From positions 1-38,659 of the forward strand of contig JADGNE010000026.1 of NCBI GenBank assembly GCA_015234425.1: 38,659 nucleotides of DNA, in the 5' to 3' direction. Below are positions 24,315 through 32,667 of the stretch, piece after piece; the stretch's first letter is position 1; each line of letters starts with the position of its first letter. Below the pieces are notes generated by a model. The model worked only from the letters and a program-made list of their open reading frames with translations. It was not told the origin of the DNA and did no database searches. The translations under genes were made by a program, and so were the position numbers. Source of the stretch: Devosia sp. Lineage in GTDB: Bacteria > Pseudomonadota > Alphaproteobacteria > Rhizobiales > Devosiaceae.

Positions 24315-24934
24315 GTGATCGAGGTGCTTGGCCGGCTGACGTCGATAAATGTCCGGAAAGTGCTCTGGGCGCTCGATGAACTGGGGGAACCCTATGAGCG
24401 GCAGGACTGGGGTCTGCCGCTGCGCGATCCCAATGTCCCGGAGTTCCTGGCGCTCAATCCCAACGCTCAGGTGCCAGTGCTTGTCGATGCCGACGGCACA
24501 ACGATGTGGGAGAGCAATGCCATTCTCGTCTACCTGGCCCAGACGCGCGGAAAACTTCTGCCCACGCCCCGCCAGGACCTTGCCACGCTCTTCAATGGCT
24601 GGGCTGGCAGGCCTCAGAGCTCAATCCGACATGGGGCTATGCGGTCAATGCGCTGATGCGCCGGACCCCGAGATATGACGACCCGGCAGAGATCGCCCGC
24701 TCAACCGGGCGCTGGTCATCGAGAATGAAACTGCTTGAAAACGCGCTCGCCGACGGCCGCGCCTTTATTGCCGGCCCGGACTTCACAGTAGCCGATATCG
24801 CGCTGGGCCTTTCCATCCATCGCTGGTTCGGCACGCCGTTCGAAAAGCCGGACCTGCCTGCGGTGAAGGCCTACTACGATCGCCTGCGCGCGCGCCCTGC
24901 GAGCGCCAATGCGCTCGGCTTGCAAACGCCCTGA
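24315..24934 (+). pseudogene. Glutathione S-transferase with a frameshift
   Basis: Reading from GTG 24315 (GGGGGAG ahead of it), the N-terminal thioredoxin-like half is normal: LGRLTSINVRKVLWALDELGEPYERQD, NPNAQVPVLVDADG and the TMWESNAILVYLAQ glutathione-binding segment. At about 24588-24593 the frame fails. The natural continuation QWLGWQASELNP and the helical C-terminal half (to 24934) are in the next frame, and one missing base (or two extra) would join them. As it stands the first frame reads into a 24656 stop. This is either a recent pseudogene or a sequencing error. The GST substrate is unknown. Confidence 0.8.
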
Positions 24935-24953
24935 CAGCGCGACAAACGCAAAA

Positions 24954-24980
24954 CCCCCGCAGGACTTGTGTCCGCGGGGG
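24954..24980 (-). terminator. Rho-independent terminator of sciP
   Basis: CCCCCGC-A-GGAC-TTGT-GTCC-GCGGGGG is a two-part perfect stem. On the minus strand it is followed by TTTTGCGTTTG. It lies just beyond the sciP stop and may also limit transcripts from the GST gene. Confidence 0.85.
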
Positions 24981-25003
24981 CCTGCCAGAATATGGCTACA
25001 CTA

Positions 25004-25282
25004 TCAGCCTTCGCGATAGTGCTGGATCCAGGTGGTCCGAAGACCAGCCAGTCCATGCTTGTCGATTGCCGCCTGCCAGTTCAGAAACTCATCGACGCTC
25101 AAAGCATAGCGGGCACAAGCTTCTTCCAGGCTCAGCAATCCACCACGCACGGCGGCCACGACTTCGGCCTTGCGACGGATCACCCAGCGGCGTGTATTGG
25201 GAGGAGGCAGGTCCGCAATAGTGAGCGGGCTGCCGTCCGGTCCGATAACGTACTTTACGCGAGGACGCATTTGTACGGTCAT
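25004..25282 (-). CDS. sciP: CtrA inhibitory protein SciP (DUF1153)
   Basis: SciP binds DNA and CtrA and blocks CtrA-activated transcription in the G1 phase in Caulobacter. The 92-residue product is recognisable over its full length: RPRVKYVIGPDGSPLTIADL, PNTRRWVIRRKAEVVAAV, GGLLSLEEACARY and LAGLRTTWIQHYR. This is a small winged-helix-type DUF1153 protein. The start MTVQM at 25282 is used with AGAGAG before it. It lies between the flagellar genes and its own terminator. Confidence 0.95.
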   Translation of the reverse strand: MTVQMRPRVKYVIGPDGSPLTIADLPPPNTRRWVIRRKAEVVAAVRGGLLSLEEACARYALSVDEFLNWQAAIDKHGLAGLRTTWIQHYREG

Positions 25283-25333
25283 TTTACTCTCTACTCAACC
25301 TGACCATATGGTGAGGAGAATAGGGTATCGGCC

Positions 25334-25406
25334 TTAAGAGACCCCTAAGGGGAAACTTACAACAGGTTAAGAATGCTATGAAATTTCAGTCAATTGACCG
25401 GGATTC
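25334..25406 (-). promoter_or_regulatory. Candidate cell-cycle control region of sciP
   Basis: Upstream of sciP there are TTAA at 25334 and 25367, TTAACCTGTTGTAA near the latter (a poor N7 match), and one GATTC (CcrM) site at 25402. Caulobacter sciP is itself controlled by CtrA and CcrM. The match is weaker than at other sites in the window. Confidence 0.3.
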
Positions 25407-25427
25407 GGACCCGTTCTGGGGCTGAAC

Positions 25428-25498
25428 GCCCCTGATGGGGCGCAGCGGTCCCGCCCGCCTGACCCCGGGGGCCTCGGGCGTCAAACACCCGATGGCCC
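25428..25498 (-). terminator. Hairpins downstream of flgD
   Basis: Two stems lie between flgD and sciP: GCCCC-TGAT-GGGGC (25428-25441), and GGGCC-TCGGG pairing with CCCGA-T-GGCCC (25469-25498). They have no T-run but are stable and placed where fliK-flgD transcription should end. The rest of this 270-base gap holds the sciP upstream region. Confidence 0.4.
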
Positions 25499-25552
25499 TC
25501 AAATTTGCGCGGCGCTGACTGCCAGTTTCGCTGGCTGGCGCGGCGTCTCGCC

Positions 25553-26254
25553 TCAGGAAGCGGCCGGTTCTTCATCCGCGACCGGCTTGGCCGGCTCGGC
25601 AGCGCGCACTTCCGAAATGTCGCGCAGCGGCACCTTGCTGGCGCCGACAGTAACCATGGTCTCGCGACCCGAGAAGTCCACGGCCGTGACCGTGCCCACC
25701 GAGGAGGTGGAGACATTGACGGTCTTGCCTGACAGATTGGTGCCGTCAATGCGGATGGTATAGAGCCCGTCCGGATAGGGCGTGCCGTCCGAACCGATGC
25801 CATCCCAGGCAAAGGTGCCTTCCCCGATCCCCAGCGAGCCGGTCTGGGAGTAGACGATGTCACCCGTGGCGTTCTTGATGGTGATATTGGCGTTGGCCAC
25901 ATTGGCGTCGGCATTATAGGCCCAGAGCGCGTGGCTGCCCTTGAGCTGGGTGGTCGAGCCCGACACCGTCACCTGCTTGCCGATATAGGACACCGCGTCG
26001 GACCGCTGCGTATTCTGGGTGGTCGTGAGCAGGCTCTCGAGAAACTCATTGGTCTTGAGCTGCTGCTCGACCCCGGTGAACTGCACCAGCTGCTGGGTGA
26101 ACTGGTTGGTATCCAGCGGGTCCAGCGGGTTCTGGTTCTTCAGCTGCGTGGTCAGGATCTGCAGGAAGGTGTCGAAATTCTGGGCAATCGTGGTGCGCGA
26201 GCCGGAGAGAGCCCCATTGCCTGCGCCGCTCGAACCGGAAACGCCGTCGATCAT
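25553..26254 (-). CDS. flgD: Flagellar hook capping protein FlgD
   Basis: FlgD caps the growing hook so that hook subunits can assemble. The 233-residue product has the N-terminal FlgD signature (FDTFLQILTTQLKNQNPLDPLDTNQFTQQLVQFTGVEQQLKTN) and a C-terminal Ig-like, Tudor-like domain (FAWDGIGSDGTPYPDGLYTIRI). An acidic Pro/Ala/Glu tail is unusual. ATG at 26254 has AGGAAG ahead of it. It follows fliK on the same strand, 12 bases apart, so they form an operon. Confidence 0.95.
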   Translation of the reverse strand: MIDGVSGSSGAGNGALSGSRTTIAQNFDTFLQILTTQLKNQNPLDPLDTNQFTQQLVQFTGVEQQLKTNEFLESLLTTTQNTQRSDAVSYIGKQVTVSGSTTQLKGSHALWAYNADANVANANITIKNATGDIVYSQTGSLGIGEGTFAWDGIGSDGTPYPDGLYTIRIDGTNLSGKTVNVSTSSVGTVTAVDFSGRETMVTVGASKVPLRDISEVRAAEPAKPVADEEPAAS

Positions 26255-26266
26255 GATTGTACTTCC

Positions 26267-27685
26267 TTAGGCGACAATGTTGAGGCCGCTGGCTTGCAGC
26301 GCCCCACGATAAAGGGTGACGGCGGGCGGAGCCTCGCTGTCTTCGGTTCCCGCTTCGCCCTGGTCGGCCACGCCGCCCTCGCGTTCGGGATGGTCATTCT
26401 GGTCGCCGGCAAACGGGTTCTGCTTGAGCGAGAATTCGAGATTGGTCTTGCTGGCGTCGAGCCCGGCCTGCTGCAGCGCCCGTTCAAGCGCGCGCTGGTC
26501 GCGCTGCATCAGATCGAGCGTTTCGGCCTTTTCCACCGTCAGCCTGGCATTGACCTGGCCATTGGCGTCGATATCGAGCTTAACGTCGATGCGGCCCAGT
26601 TCGGGCGGATCGAGGCGGATCTGGAAGCGCGTATTGCCGCCGTCCACCTGCCGCGCCATTTCAAAGGCGATCTGCGGCAGATTGATCTGCTGCTGGCTGG
26701 TCTGGTAGCCGGCCTGAACCACGCGCGGCACGGCGGCCGAGGTGTCCGTCGGCAGCTTGGCCACATCGGTCGGGCTCTGCTGGACGAGGTTGAGCTCGGC
26801 TCCATCGGCGCCATTGGCCGCCGGATTGGGGGCAGGGCGCCCCGCATCTGCGCCGGCGGGACGCTCGGCACGCAGCGCGGCCTCGGGCGCAGCGCGCTGG
26901 CCCGGTTCCTTGTCAGACACCGCGTCCTTGGACTTGCCATCGGTCGCAGCACCATCCTCGGCCTTGCCGGTCAGCACCGGCTCGGAAAGCTTGAGTGTCG
27001 GCTCGGCCAGCTCTGGCTCGGTCGGCACCATCTGGGCAAACTTCTTGGCCGCATCGACGAGCCGGCTGAGGTTCGCCTGGATTTCCGGGTCGAGGGTTTC
27101 GGCGTCGGTGCCGAGCGCCTTGGCCAGGAAGTCGGTCAGCTTGGCGAGCAGCTCGCCATCGGCGTCACCCTGGCCACCGGCGACGGCTCCATTGGCCTCG
27201 GCCAGTTTCTGCAGCTGCTGGATGAGGCTGGCCATGTCGATGCCCATGGCATCGGCCAGTTCACCCAGCGCGTCCTCGATATCCTTGAGCGGGCTGCCTT
27301 CGGCCTGCCCACCCAGGGTGGACACGACAGCGGCAAGCGCTTCGAGCAGAGCCTCGGAGAGCGGCGTCTCCGTTTCGGCAGCGTCGTCTGCTTCACCCGG
27401 GACAGCCTCGGCGACGGTCGCTGGCTCGCCTGACACAGCATCGTTCTTGGGCGGCGGCGCATCCCGGTCAGCAGTCTTTGCCGGTGCAGCGGCCGTGTCG
27501 GCAGGCTTGTTGTCTGCCGGCTTTGCTTCTGGTTCGACCAGCCGGGCAAACGCGTCGTCCCGCGCATCTGCCTTGTTCGCAACCGGAGCGACAGGCTTTA
27601 CCGGCGCGGCACCAAATGCGGAAAGAAGTGTCAGATGTGATGCCAAAGCCGAGCGCCTCTCGATAGTCCTATTCTGCAAACGCAA
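26267..27685 (-). CDS. fliK: Flagellar hook-length control protein FliK
   Basis: FliK measures hook length and switches export from hook to filament. The long, poorly conserved Ala/Pro/Glu/Asp-rich N-terminal two thirds (residues about 30-330) is typical. The C-terminal FliK domain is clear: TRFQIRLDPPELGRIDVKLDI, ANGQVNARLTVEKAETL and ALERALQQAGLD. The start is uncertain. TTG 27685 is used because AAGGGG lies 6 bases before it; TTG 27646 and the longer frame to 27769 are also open. No promoter was identified in the 217-base gap to mnmA. Confidence 0.85.
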   Translation of the reverse strand: MRLQNRTIERRSALASHLTLLSAFGAAPVKPVAPVANKADARDDAFARLVEPEAKPADNKPADTAAAPAKTADRDAPPPKNDAVSGEPATVAEAVPGEADDAAETETPLSEALLEALAAVVSTLGGQAEGSPLKDIEDALGELADAMGIDMASLIQQLQKLAEANGAVAGGQGDADGELLAKLTDFLAKALGTDAETLDPEIQANLSRLVDAAKKFAQMVPTEPELAEPTLKLSEPVLTGKAEDGAATDGKSKDAVSDKEPGQRAAPEAALRAERPAGADAGRPAPNPAANGADGAELNLVQQSPTDVAKLPTDTSAAVPRVVQAGYQTSQQQINLPQIAFEMARQVDGGNTRFQIRLDPPELGRIDVKLDIDANGQVNARLTVEKAETLDLMQRDQRALERALQQAGLDASKTNLEFSLKQNPFAGDQNDHPEREGGVADQGEAGTEDSEAPPAVTLYRGALQASGLNIVA

Positions 27686-27902
27686 TGCAATCCCCTTGCC
27701 AACTCGCGATCCCAGAAAATTCTGATTGAGAAACAAGGTGTTGCAAATGTCAGCGCGGTTGCGCTCCAATCCGTTACAGGCAATTAGCGCTCAACTCCCG
27801 GCAATTCCTGCCGGGTCCGCCGTTGCAGCCTCCCGCCAAAACGCGTATGAGCACTCCCCATCAATCCGCTGGCCCTTGAACCCAACCGGATAGAGGACAA
27901 AC

Positions 27903-29054
27903 ATGTTGAATTCGCTTGATATCGCCAAGCGTCCAGAGGACACGCGCGTTGTTGTCGCCATGTCCGGGGGCGTTGACTCTTCCGTCGTTGCCGGCCTGCT
28001 CGCCCGCCAGGGCTATGAAGTCGTGGGCATCACTCTCCAGCTTTACGATCATGGCGAGGCCACCCATCGCAAGGGTGCCTGCTGCGCCGGTCAGGACATC
28101 CACGATGCCCGCCGCGTCGCCGCCAAGCTGGGCATTCCCCACTACGTTCTCGACTATGAGGAGCGCTTCAAGGCCTCGGTCATTGAACCCTTCGCCAATG
28201 CCTATCAGCAGGGCGAAACCCCGGTTCCCTGCATTGCCTGCAACCAGTCCGTGAAGTTCGTCGACCTGATGACGGTTGCGCGCGATCTCGGCGCCGACGT
28301 CTTGGCCACGGGCCATTACGTCCAGTCGCGCCTTGGCGACGATGGCCGCCGCCAGCTCTTCCGTCCCGTCGACAGCGAGCGGGATCAGACCTATTTCCTC
28401 TTCGCCACCACCCAGGAACAGCTCGATTTCCTGCGCTTCCCCCTGGGCGGCATGGGCAAGGCCGAAGTGCGTGAGTTGGCCCGCGACATGGGTCTCGAGA
28501 TCGCCGAAAAGCACGACAGCCAGGACATCTGCTTCGTGCCGCAGGGCAAATATGCCGATATCATCCGCAAGATGCACCCCGAAGCCATGGCGACCGGCGA
28601 AATCGTCCATCTCGACGGTCGTGTGCTCGGCACCCATGACGGCATCGTCAATTACACCATCGGCCAGCGCAAGGGTCTCGGCGTCGCCGCGGGCGAACCA
28701 CTCTATGTGGTCAAACTCGATCACCGCACCGGCCGTGTCATCGTCGGCCCGCGCGAAGCGCTAAAGACCCACACGGTGCGCCTGCGCAACGTCAACTGGC
28801 TGGGCAGCGTCCCGCTCGCCGAAGCCAGCGCCGGCAATGGCGCCCCTGTGGAAGTCAAAGTCCGCTCTACCCGCGGCCCACAGCCTGCCGTCATCCAGAT
28901 GCAGGACGGGGAAGTCTACGTCACCCTCGTCTCAGGCGAATACGGCATCTCCCCCGGCCAGGCCTGCGTCTTCTACACCGACGACAGCCAGACCTCAGAA
29001 GTTTTAGGCGGCGGCTTTATTGCTGAAGCAGTGCCCCAGGCCCTGGTGGCCTGA
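27903..29054 (+). CDS. mnmA: tRNA-specific 2-thiouridylase MnmA
   Basis: MnmA adds sulfur to uridine 34 of Lys, Glu and Gln tRNAs using ATP and a persulfide relay. The 383-residue product has the PP-loop SGGVDSSV (residues about 22-29), the catalytic cysteine regions ([11 protein letters not shown], and [12 protein letters not shown]), the GHYV motif and the C-terminal beta-barrel. The length is normal. ATG 27903 is preceded by AGAGGA. It is a single gene followed by a cluster of palindromic repeats. Confidence 0.97.
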   Translation: MLNSLDIAKRPEDTRVVVAMSGGVDSSVVAGLLARQGYEVVGITLQLYDHGEATHRKGACCAGQDIHDARRVAAKLGIPHYVLDYEERFKASVIEPFANAYQQGETPVPCIACNQSVKFVDLMTVARDLGADVLATGHYVQSRLGDDGRRQLFRPVDSERDQTYFLFATTQEQLDFLRFPLGGMGKAEVRELARDMGLEIAEKHDSQDICFVPQGKYADIIRKMHPEAMATGEIVHLDGRVLGTHDGIVNYTIGQRKGLGVAAGEPLYVVKLDHRTGRVIVGPREALKTHTVRLRNVNWLGSVPLAEASAGNGAPVEVKVRSTRGPQPAVIQMQDGEVYVTLVSGEYGISPGQACVFYTDDSQTSEVLGGGFIAEAVPQALVA

Positions 29055-29055
29055 A

Positions 29056-29390
29056 AACCCCCACCTGACCTCCCCCTGATAGGGGGGAGGAGCCCATCCA
29101 GTGTGCCGCGATGCCGGTGAGCCACCGAAGGCTCCCTCCCCCTTGTGGGGAGGGTTGGGGTGGGGGTGTCCGCCGCTTCCGCCCCACAAAACCCTCAGCT
29201 TCATCGTCCCCTCGCCCCTCCGGGGAGAGGGTCAGGGTGAGGGGAACCCCGCCGCAAAAGAAATGCTGCTTAAGGCCCGAGGCCCCGCCGCCGCCAATCC
29301 ATCACTCTGAGATAGTCGTGAAGTCATGAGGGGCTTCCGCCTCCCCGATGCGTCCCTCCCCCTGCCAGGGGGAGGCTAGGTGGGGGTAAT
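29056..29390. repeat. Cluster of four GC-rich palindromic repeats (REP/MITE-like)
   Basis: Four elements occur: A 29056-29090, B 29132-29170, C 29207-29247 and D 29353-29388. D is a hairpin CTCCCCCTGCCAGGGGGAG followed by TAGGTGGGGG; A is a close copy of D in reverse orientation, so the cluster is bounded by inverted repeats. B contains CCCTCCCCCTTGTGGGGAGG and C contains CCCCTCGCCCCTCCGGGG. B, C and D reappear at 32392-32590. No gene was seen in these 330 bases; the reading frames there are composition artefacts. Confidence 0.85.
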
Positions 29391-29411
29391 CCCCTTCAAA
29401 CACACAAAAAC

Positions 29412-29600
29412 CTACTGCGCCGGCTCCACCTGCTCGGCACTCGGCGTTTTGGCCGCATTGGCGGCTTCCTTGAGCGCATTATACGTCCCCAGCCCGCCCG
29501 AAAACATCGAGATGCTGATCAGCAGCACCAGCGCGCCCAGCGCCAGAATGATAATCCGTGTTGAATTGAGTTTGAACGGGCTCTCTGGCTTGTCTATCAT
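29412..29600 (-). CDS. Small single-pass membrane protein, unknown function
   Basis: The 62-residue product has a short hydrophilic start (MIDKPESPFKLNS), one hydrophobic helix of about 20 residues (IIILALGALVLLISISMFS) and a short soluble tail ending EQVEPAQ. ATG 29600 is selected because it places the helix sensibly; the frame reaches 29684. It lies between a repeat cluster and the ECF sigma factor, on the opposite strand. The gap to the sigma gene is 138 bases. Confidence 0.55.
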   Translation of the reverse strand: MIDKPESPFKLNSTRIIILALGALVLLISISMFSGGLGTYNALKEAANAAKTPSAEQVEPAQ

Positions 29601-29680
29601 GATCTTGGCCTTTCGCAGCGTCGACGTCAGCCTTCTATAGGCCCCCGTGCACAGCTTCACAAAAATATCTCGGCCCCGAC

Positions 29681-29710
29681 CCAAAGGAAGTTTCCGGCGC
29701 CGGCGTCTTA
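29681..29710 (+). promoter_or_regulatory. Candidate ECF-type promoter of the sigma/VWA operon
   Basis: CCAAAGGAA, then 14 bases, then CGTCTTA lies about 30 bases ahead of the sigma GTG. GGAA and CGTC are typical cores of ECF -35 and -10 boxes, though the spacing is shorter than the usual 16-17. A very similar copy with identical spacing occurs inside the next gene (30459-30487). Confidence 0.45.
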
Positions 29711-29738
29711 GCCTCTAATTAAGCCAAAGAGGCCAGAT

Positions 29739-30308
29739 GTGCATGCTGCCATGATGGGACTGACTGCCGCACCACCGCTCGATCCCGCAACGGCACTAGC
29801 CGAGGCGCTGGTCCGGCGCGCGCAGAACGGGGACTCCGATGCTTTTGCCGAGCTTTTGGAAACCCATTACGACCGCATCTATCGGACCGCCTGGCGCTGG
29901 TGCGGCAATCGCGACGATGCCGAGGATATCGCCCAGGATGTCTGCATAAAACTTGGCGGGGCCATTTCCGGCTTCGATGGGCGCAGCGCCTTTTCCTCCT
30001 GGGTCTATCGCATCACGCTCAATGCGGTGCGCGATTGGCAGCGCGCCGGCCAGCGCAGGGGGCGACATGCGAAAAGCTATGCCGAGATAACACCCTCCGA
30101 GGCCGAGCCGGACCAGGAGGCTGCCACCACCAACCGCGAACTCTGGGCCGCCGTCCGCACCCTGCCGGAAAAACAGCGCGACGCCGTGCTCCTCGTCTAT
30201 GCCGAGGAGCTGAGCCACGCCGAAGCCGCCGATATCATGGGCATCCGGGAGGCGACCATTTCCTACCATGCGCACGAAGCCCGCAAGACATTGAGGGGGC
30301 TGCTATGA
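29739..30308 (+). CDS. ECF RNA polymerase sigma factor
   Basis: The 189-residue product has sigma region 2 (DAFAELLETHYDRIYRTAWRW, NRDDAEDIAQDVCIKLGGAI, SAFSSWVYRITLNAVRDWQR) and region 4 (LPEKQRDAVLLVYAEELSHAEAADIMGIREATISYHAHEARKTL). GTG at 29739 has AGAGG 6 bases ahead; ATG 29751 is an alternative. Its stop overlaps the start of the VWA gene by four bases (ATGA). In this arrangement the neighbour probably acts as its anti-sigma or sensor partner, but that is inference. Confidence 0.9.
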   Translation: MHAAMMGLTAAPPLDPATALAEALVRRAQNGDSDAFAELLETHYDRIYRTAWRWCGNRDDAEDIAQDVCIKLGGAISGFDGRSAFSSWVYRITLNAVRDWQRAGQRRGRHAKSYAEITPSEAEPDQEAATTNRELWAAVRTLPEKQRDAVLLVYAEELSHAEAADIMGIREATISYHAHEARKTLRGLL

Positions 30309-32347
30309 GCCACCACGACCACGATCCGTTCGACGCCCTGAAATCGACAACGCCGCCGCCAGTGCGTCCAGATGCCCGCGCTGCCGCCCTCGCCGCGGCC
30401 CGCGCCGCCTATGATGACGCCCAGGAAGAAGAGCAGGCAAAAAAATCTGCCGCCCCATCCAAAGGAAATTCCGGGGGCTGGCGTCTCACGTCCATCATCG
30501 CCTCCTTGAAGGGATTTTCGATCATGGACGCCCGCATTCCTCTCGGCACCGCCGCCGTCGCCCTGCTGCTCTTCCCGCTCGGGCTGCAGTTTTACAATTC
30601 CACCGCGCTGACCCCGGTCGGTGGTGCCGCCCACGATCCGGCCCCGGCCGTGATCTCCGACACCGCCGGGCAAGCTCCCGTGCTGGTCGAAACCCAACCC
30701 GCTCCGCCCGAGCCTGCTCAGGAGGCCGAAGCGATGATCGCCGATGCCGTCATGCCCTCGCCGCAGGACAAAATGGCCGAAGCCCCCATGGTGCGCGCGC
30801 CTGCGCCGATCTCGCCCTCCATCGCGCTTCAAACGGCGGCGGCCCCCAGCCCGGCCGCGGGCCAGATGCTGACGCGCAATTCCGTCGACAATTTCGGCTA
30901 TGCCCCTGCGGCTGAACCCAGCGGCGATAGCTTCACCAGCTTCGACGAGCAGCGCCTCAAGGCCGTTGCCGACGAACCTGTTTCGACCTTCTCCATCGAT
31001 GTCGATACAGCCAGCTATGCCTATGTTCGGCGCCAGCTCGAGGACGGCTATCTCCCCGAAGCCGATGCGATCCGCATCGAGGAATTGCTCAATTATTTCC
31101 CCTATGACTACGCCGCGCCCGCCAGCGCCGATGTGCCGTTCCAGCCGACCCTGAAAGTCTTCCCCACGCCGTGGAACGACAAAACCCAGCTGCTCGAGAT
31201 CGGCATCAAGGGCTTCGAGCCGCCCGTGGGCGCCGACACAAAGTCCAATCTGGTCTTTCTCATCGATACCTCAGGCTCGATGGATGCGCCCGACAAGCTC
31301 CCGCTTTTGAAGCGCGCCTTTGCGCTTCTGCTCGACAAACTCTCGGCCAATGACACGGTGTCCATCGTGGCCTATGCCGGCTCGGCCGGCATCGTGCTCG
31401 AGCCGACCTCTGCCGACAACAAGGCGAAAATCCTCTCGGCGCTCGACGGCCTCTCGGCTGGTGGCAGCACAGCCGGGGCTGAAGGCATCGAACTGGCCTA
31501 TCGCCTCGCCGAAGAAGCAAGGGTGGAGGGCACCAATCGCGTCATCCTCGCCACCGATGGCGATTTCAATGTGGGCATCGACGACCCTGAGGCACTCGAA
31601 GATTTCATCGCCGAAAAGCGCCAGACCGGCACCAGCCTTTCCATCCTCGGCTTCGGTCGCGGCAATCTTGATGACGCGACCATGCAGGCCCTGGCCCAGA
31701 ACGGCAATGGAAATGCCAGCTACATCTCGAGCTTTGCCGAAGCCAAAAAAGTGCTGGTCGAGGAAATCGGCGGCACGCTCCACACCATCGCCCAGGACGT
31801 CAAAATCCAGGTCGAGTTCAACCCAGCAGTGATCGCCGAATACCGCCTCATCGGCTACGAAACCCGCGCCCTCAACCGCGAGGATTTCAACAATGACGCG
31901 GTGGATGCGGGCGATATCGGTGCCGGCCACACCGTTACCGCGCTCTATGAAATCACCCCGGTCGGCTCGGGCGGCGAACAGATCGATCCCCTCCGCTATG
32001 GCGAAAATGCCACCACCAGCGGGGCAGGGGAGGAGCTCGCCTTCCTCAAGATGCGCTACAAACTCCCCGGCGAAACGGTCAGCCAGCTCATCGAAGAGCC
32101 GGTCACCGCCGATGTGGTCTATGATGACATCACCACCGCTGGCCCCGACGCCCAGTTCGCCGCCGCAATTGCGGCCTTCGGCCAAAAGCTGAAGTCCAGC
32201 GTCTACGGCTTCGCCATGACATGGGCCGAAATCGAAGCCCTCGCCCGCGCCGGCCGCGGAGACGACGAAGGCGGCTACCGCGCCGAATTCCTCCGCCTCG
32301 TCTCCACCGCCGCCCTCCTCAAACCCGACACGACAACGGCGCGCTGA
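30305..32347 (+). CDS. Membrane VWA protein (YfbK-like), probable partner of the ECF sigma
   Basis: The 680-residue product has a cytoplasmic N-terminus of about 75 residues (MSHHDHDPFDALKS then alanine/arginine-rich helix), one membrane segment (about residues 78-96), a Pro/Ala-rich periplasmic linker and a YfbK-type domain (FSIDVDTASYAYVRRQL, about 235-310). A von Willebrand A domain (about 313-490) with the metal site DTSGSM near residue 321 follows, then a C-terminal DUF3520-like domain ending in KSSVYGFAMTWAEIEALAR. The N-terminal part resembles the short cytoplasmic domain seen in anti-sigma fusions, and coupling to the sigma gene supports this. ATG 30305 is clear from the overlap. The rest is typical of E. 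coli YfbK homologues, whose function is unknown. Confidence 0.85.
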   Translation: MSHHDHDPFDALKSTTPPPVRPDARAAALAAARAAYDDAQEEEQAKKSAAPSKGNSGGWRLTSIIASLKGFSIMDARIPLGTAAVALLLFPLGLQFYNSTALTPVGGAAHDPAPAVISDTAGQAPVLVETQPAPPEPAQEAEAMIADAVMPSPQDKMAEAPMVRAPAPISPSIALQTAAAPSPAAGQMLTRNSVDNFGYAPAAEPSGDSFTSFDEQRLKAVADEPVSTFSIDVDTASYAYVRRQLEDGYLPEADAIRIEELLNYFPYDYAAPASADVPFQPTLKVFPTPWNDKTQLLEIGIKGFEPPVGADTKSNLVFLIDTSGSMDAPDKLPLLKRAFALLLDKLSANDTVSIVAYAGSAGIVLEPTSADNKAKILSALDGLSAGGSTAGAEGIELAYRLAEEARVEGTNRVILATDGDFNVGIDDPEALEDFIAEKRQTGTSLSILGFGRGNLDDATMQALAQNGNGNASYISSFAEAKKVLVEEIGGTLHTIAQDVKIQVEFNPAVIAEYRLIGYETRALNREDFNNDAVDAGDIGAGHTVTALYEITPVGSGGEQIDPLRYGENATTSGAGEELAFLKMRYKLPGETVSQLIEEPVTADVVYDDITTAGPDAQFAAAIAAFGQKLKSSVYGFAMTWAEIEALARAGRGDDEGGYRAEFLRLVSTAALLKPDTTTAR

Positions 32348-32391
32348 GGCACTAGGGGCTCACCACCACCCGCGCCCAAAAACGCGATCGG

Positions 32392-32590
32392 CCTCCCTCC
32401 CCCTCGTGGGGAGGGATTGAGGGTGGGGGGCTTACGTTTCCACCACTAAGCCAACCCCAATCTCGATCTGTCCCTCCCCCTACCAGGGGGAGGCCATGTG
32501 GGGGTATTCCTCCGCCTCCGCCTCCGCCTCCACCAGCCCGTCCCCTCCTGCGTCCCCTCGCCCCTCCGGGGAGAGGGCCAGGGTAAGGGG
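32392..32590. repeat. Second cluster of palindromic repeats
   Basis: Elements similar to B, D and C of the first cluster occur in order at 32392-32430 (CCCTCCCCCTCGTGGGGAGG), 32471-32507 (CTCCCCCTACCAGGGGGAG) and 32551-32590 (CCCCTCGCCCCTCCGGGG). They lie between the VWA stop and the next gene; the other bases of this 320-base gap show nothing else. Together the two clusters flank the sigma/VWA cassette. Confidence 0.85.
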
Positions 32591-32667
32591 ACCTATCGGC
32601 CTCCCCACTCCCTTCCCCCCACTAGCCCCGCCATGCCAAACTCTCCCCACCATCGGAGAACACTCAA

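Noticed and set aside
25931..27433. 500-codon plus-strand frame opposite flgD and fliK
   Set aside because: FlgD and the FliK C-terminal domain are real on the minus strand; this translation lacks motifs.
29101..29329. Two short plus-strand frames in the repeat cluster
   Set aside because: They are made of the palindromic repeats themselves (PSPLWGGLGWG type peptides) and recur wherever the repeats do.
29056..29390. CRISPR array
   Set aside because: The repeats are self-complementary palindromes of several types with irregular spacing and inverted orientation, without equal repeats, spacers or cas genes.
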